Shown: positions 6,601 through 8,008 of the stretch, piece by piece
Layout of the letters: every line of letters begins with the position of its first letter
Position numbering within the stretch: the first letter of the stretch is position 1
From: Synergistaceae bacterium
GTDB lineage: Bacteria > Synergistota > Synergistia > Synergistales > Aminobacteriaceae
Direction: 5' to 3'
Assembly: GCA_017475805.1 (NCBI GenBank)
Contig: JAFVEW010000219.1
Span: 1 to 8,008 of the forward strand
Length of the DNA: 8,008 nt
Translations under genes and position numbers: made by a program
Notes under the pieces: generated by a model
What the model saw: only the letters and a program-made list of their open reading frames with translations
What the model was told of the DNA's origin: nothing
The model's database searches: none

Positions 6601-7389
6601 GCCCGCGATGCCGCCTGTAGCCGTGATTTTTCCAGAGCCTAAATTAATTTCAGAGCGGTTAATATTAGTTAAGCCTGTGCTGATGTCTATATCTCCTTTG
6701 ACGGGAAGACCGTTAAAATTCCCGTCTAAATCAATATCAAAATTCACTAAGTCTGCTCCAGCTTCCGAAATTTCAAAGACTCCATATTGCGAAGTCAAAC
6801 GGCTTTCTTTAATGCTGAATCTATCTAAAGGAATATCCGGCAAAGAATTTTTATTTTCATCTTCTTCAGCATAAGCAGCTTTTATAAAGTAGAAATTAGG
6901 ATTTAAGTAGTAGGAAGTAAGAGCGACAGGAGTAAAAGATTTTTTAAGATTTTCGACCGTCGCCATTAAATTATCAACGTCCATGTCCAAGCCGCCGAGT
7001 GAAATTTCAGCAAGTCTTATTTTTCCTTTGAACAAAGCAGGGAAATTCATTCGCCCGGACAAAAATCCTGCGGATAAAATTTTATTTTTCGAGTCAGCGA
7101 GTTCAAAATCGTGCAGAGTGTAGCCTTTTATAGGGTTACCTGTAATTTTTTGAGCCGTAAGGGAAAGTTTATAATTTTCCGCTAAATATTCTTGAGCAAA
7201 TTTCAAAATCGCTCCGCCGCCTATATCTGATAATGACAGCGTAACTAATAAAACTGCCAAGACTATGAAAAGTCCCGCAATGAACTTTATAAAACCGCCT
7301 GAGCCTTTTTTTTGTCGGGTGTTTACTTGTCGTCTGCGCTTAGGCATTAAAATATCATTCACTTCAATTTCGCGAGCCAATATTTTCAC
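3655..7389 (-). CDS. Giant AsmA/TamB-like envelope protein
   Basis: A protein of up to 1244 residues: a basic N-terminus, one membrane anchor (about 33-55), then a long beta-rich periplasmic region. From about 290 to 970 it has at least seven modules, each beginning L-x-G-x with alternating hydrophobics and often a G...NP.I turn (starts near 293, 398, 503, 607, 742, 843, 941). The AsmA-like C-terminal region (about 900-1130, with GAITGFKWLDLI) is followed by a Lys/Asn/Gln-rich tail (1131-1244) with amphipathic helices. AsmA/TamB/YhdP relatives form hydrophobic-groove bridges that affect phospholipid movement to, and assembly of, the outer membrane; this role is inferred. The start is uncertain: GTG 7389 lies one base from AGGAG (7395-7391), too close, whereas TTG 7380 is 10 bases away and ATG 7347 is also possible. 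Residues 158-167 resemble a translated intergenic repeat. Confidence 0.88.
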   Translation of the reverse strand: MKILAREIEVNDILMPKRRRQVNTRQKKGSGGFIKFIAGLFIVLAVLLVTLSLSDIGGGAILKFAQEYLAENYKLSLTAQKITGNPIKGYTLHDFELADSKNKILSAGFLSGRMNFPALFKGKIRLAEISLGGLDMDVDNLMATVENLKKSFTPVALTSYYLNPNFYFIKAAYAEEDENKNSLPDIPLDRFSIKESRLTSQYGVFEISEAGADLVNFDIDLDGNFNGLPVKGDIDISTGLTNINRSEINLGSGKITATGGIAGENLDFHASFEDLDLAEMTALYPEALNSNDFSGKANFNADATGALNDPRIFGTFDYKGAKILGFPVERANANFSYSNYRLAVNNIQAKALNIPIQGEIAVANRPNEITSVMIKLDGTEANLDGLDKILKIPELKTLSGKVSAFSTNISGPINALNGLVNFSAPKISYQGRTVTNIKTQMKLAKSDTANVDGKFNFEGSNGFLQGTIASILTKPNFNLTAKLANLDVKKIENMIPDASDYKLAGVITAAATLKGNLSNPAISGSLNSPEFSGFGQKITKPVVNFSFANKTLTLSKTEGTLNGMPINLSGTITPIPSTNPKLNINATIAMTPANLKAYVPDINQYNLKGTINAGVKIQGTANNPSINLLASSQNLQAMNMLKAKDIELTTTAGGDLAKLEKININASAKSIVASGITFNDVNAAINKNADKISLANFNATSGAGKITGDGSATISGKEPLNFNFKFDKLALASLASASGIDLKGDLSGNLKIAGANSNPEIFFTAGAPLINAMGFVLNNFAADLSGTAKSLKFNKVTANVEGSEIVALGNVQFSPMKFNVALNGNNIKLENLIREMPTLKDNLAGTAGFTFNVSGTDKGATGKGTLTTPNLKAFGMNLTKVNLPLSYSGNSFASSNGTANLYGGSLKNNFNFDIKNMKFTDNIEASGVDVNKLIQDASGGLGGKITGTGKLTMKINGEVKDSTTYSGSGNFSMGAGAITGFKWLDLITRIHKSNGIQYTSVNAPLSLQTGKLIIKSGAIANANKNDALYKYAKLTKDGVVNFNGKDVTIDFTAEGNINYQLINAIQGGSAGGLASLLTGGTATLQDGLKTFISGGLKGAEKVASTGDFRIMSMRISGKAASPSFSNLKIGASTLKNQNAVQTQTKSADVKQAASNGKVNTDAKKEIKEKFEDKVIDSVINVIAPKTKNDNNAQNSNSKNQSNVTETKTDTKQSTKDKIKNALKDEKNQERLKQELKKGLGGLFK
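6889..6918 (-). repeat. Possible in-frame copy of the heptamer repeat inside the AsmA-like gene
   Basis: The minus strand here reads ACTTCCTACTACTTAAATCC and continues AATTTCTAC. It matches the minus strand of the prophage tract (AATTCCTACTTCCTAATTCC, then TAATTCCTAA) at 24 of 30 positions. It encodes TSYYLNPNFY (residues 158-167), against NSYFLIPNS for the intergenic tract. It lies in a linker before the LPDIPLDRFSI strand, where an insertion would be tolerated. AT-rich chance similarity is possible. Confidence 0.4.
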
Positions 7390-7459
7390 GCTCCTATATA
7401 ATTAAATTTATAAAAATTTTATTTTGATTAATATTATATAAGGAGAGAAAGAATTTTTG
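7390..7459. promoter_or_regulatory. Divergent promoter region, AsmA-like gene / C69 dipeptidase
   Basis: A 70-bp, extremely AT-rich gap between two genes reading away from each other. It must hold or border promoters for both. Candidate -10 boxes are TATAAT on the minus strand (7438-7433) and TATTAT on the plus strand (7432-7437), which overlap; no convincing -35 boxes accompany them. Ribosome binding sites lie at either end: AGGAG on the minus strand (7395-7391) and AGGAGAG on the plus strand (7441-7447). Confidence 0.4.
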
Positions 7460-8008
7460 ATGACGTTTATATTTTTTGCAAGCCTCGCAGCGTTTTTAAT
7501 TTTTGCTCCGAAAAAATCTTTTGCGTGCATGACAATTTTAGTCGGAAAGAGAGCCTCTGCTACAGGCGAAGTTTTAGTCGCTCACAACGAAGACGCGCCG
7601 GGAAGATTTATAATGAAAACTCATTTAGTTCACCCTAAACACAGACATCCAGGAACAAAAATTAAATTTGAACCTTATTGCGCAGAACTTGAACTTCCTG
7701 AATTTAGCCCTTCATTATTTTGGTCAGAGGCCAAGACCTTCAGCAGTGATCCTTCGGACTCCGCATTCTGTGATTTTTACGTCAACGGTAATGGCGTTGT
7801 AATTTGTTCTAATAACTGCGCTGACTCAAAAGAAGACAAGCCCGAATTATTTAACGGCGGCATAGGCTACGGACTTCGGAGACTTGTCGCGGAACAAGCT
7901 AAGAGTGCCAAAGACGCTCTCGAAATTGCCTGCGGCTTAGTTGAAAAGTACGGTTATGCTTCAAGCGGACGTTCTTACGCATTCGCGGACAAAGATGAAA
8001 TTTTTGTA
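7460..8008 (+). CDS. Secreted C69-family dipeptidase (partial, N-terminal part)
   Basis: The first 183 codons of a gene that runs off the window. Residues 1-22 form a signal peptide (hydrophobic 3-16, then PKKSFA), followed at once by C23 in CMTILVGKRASATGEVLVAHNED. This is the N-terminal motif of peptidase C69 (PepD-type dipeptidases), where Cys is the N-terminal nucleophile freed by processing. Cleavage after SFA would expose it directly, so the enzyme is probably active outside the cytoplasm on dipeptides. Other family-like segments are VNGNGVVICSNNC, GGIGYGLRRLVAEQAKSAKDALEIACGLVEKYGY and SYAFADKDEIFV, the last at the window edge. AGGAG (7441-7445) is 14 bases before ATG 7460 and 11 before an in-frame TTG at 7457, so the start may be either. 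The signal peptide has no early Lys or Arg and carries KK next to the cleavage site, which is unusual. Confidence 0.92.
   Translation, partial: MTFIFFASLAAFLIFAPKKSFACMTILVGKRASATGEVLVAHNEDAPGRFIMKTHLVHPKHRHPGTKIKFEPYCAELELPEFSPSLFWSEAKTFSSDPSDSAFCDFYVNGNGVVICSNNCADSKEDKPELFNGGIGYGLRRLVAEQAKSAKDALEIACGLVEKYGYASSGRSYAFADKDEIFV

Noticed and set aside
3655..7389. Adhesin or autotransporter, from the repetitive Gly/Asn/Thr-rich beta sequence
   Set aside because: There is a non-cleaved N-terminal anchor, AsmA-like C-terminal segments and a lysine-rich soluble tail, with no beta-barrel translocator or passenger-type repeats.
7514..7528. Possible lipobox (SFA-C) in the C69 protein
   Set aside because: Position -3 is Ser where Leu/Val/Ile is expected and -2 is Phe, and the cysteine is better explained as the C69 nucleophile.

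Overview
The window joins the end of a prophage (left, about 1 to 2853) to host chromosome (right, about 2854 to 8008). The DNA is AT-rich throughout. The host looks like a diderm (outer-membrane) bacterium, because it carries a very long AsmA/TamB-type envelope protein. A C69 dipeptidase, an M50 membrane protease and a Holin_4_1-type phage holin would fit an anaerobic gut or rumen lineage such as Synergistota or Negativicutes. The sequence alone does not settle the taxon.

Prophage part. Three overlapping plus-strand genes form a lysis cassette: a small protein of uncertain role (1-306), an M15-type zinc peptidase endolysin (299-682) and a Holin_4_1-type holin (679-1071). A convergent minus-strand gene (1101-1514) encodes a heptad-repeat coiled coil with a C-terminal membrane segment, and a hairpin terminator sits between the two. 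A P4-like tyrosine integrase (1637-2758, minus) follows, and its 5' end faces a complete tRNA-Ser(GGA) gene (2851-2938, minus). The tRNA 3' end is the presumed attachment site. The other prophage end lies outside the window.

The 122-bp gap between the coiled-coil gene and the integrase is the oddest stretch. It holds a second, degenerate copy of the integrase's last codons (WWADWLDDL). This is separated from the real 3' end by a heptanucleotide tandem repeat (AATTAGG)n bounded by a perfect 9-bp inverted repeat. A diverged copy of the same repeat appears to lie in frame inside the host AsmA-like gene, around 6889-6918.

Host part. Reading on the minus strand from 7389, a giant AsmA/TamB-like protein gene (1244 codons) is followed after one base by an M50 site-2-type protease gene (3036-3653). 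A strong intrinsic terminator ends this operon, and the tRNA-Ser promoter comes next. A 70-bp AT-rich divergent promoter region (7390-7459) separates the operon from a plus-strand C69 dipeptidase gene that runs off the right edge. Its signal peptide ends exactly before the presumed catalytic cysteine.

No defence system, CRISPR array or clearly new multi-gene system is visible. The most unusual signals are the duplicated integrase tail, the heptamer element and its apparent in-frame relative, and the tandem modules of the AsmA-like protein.
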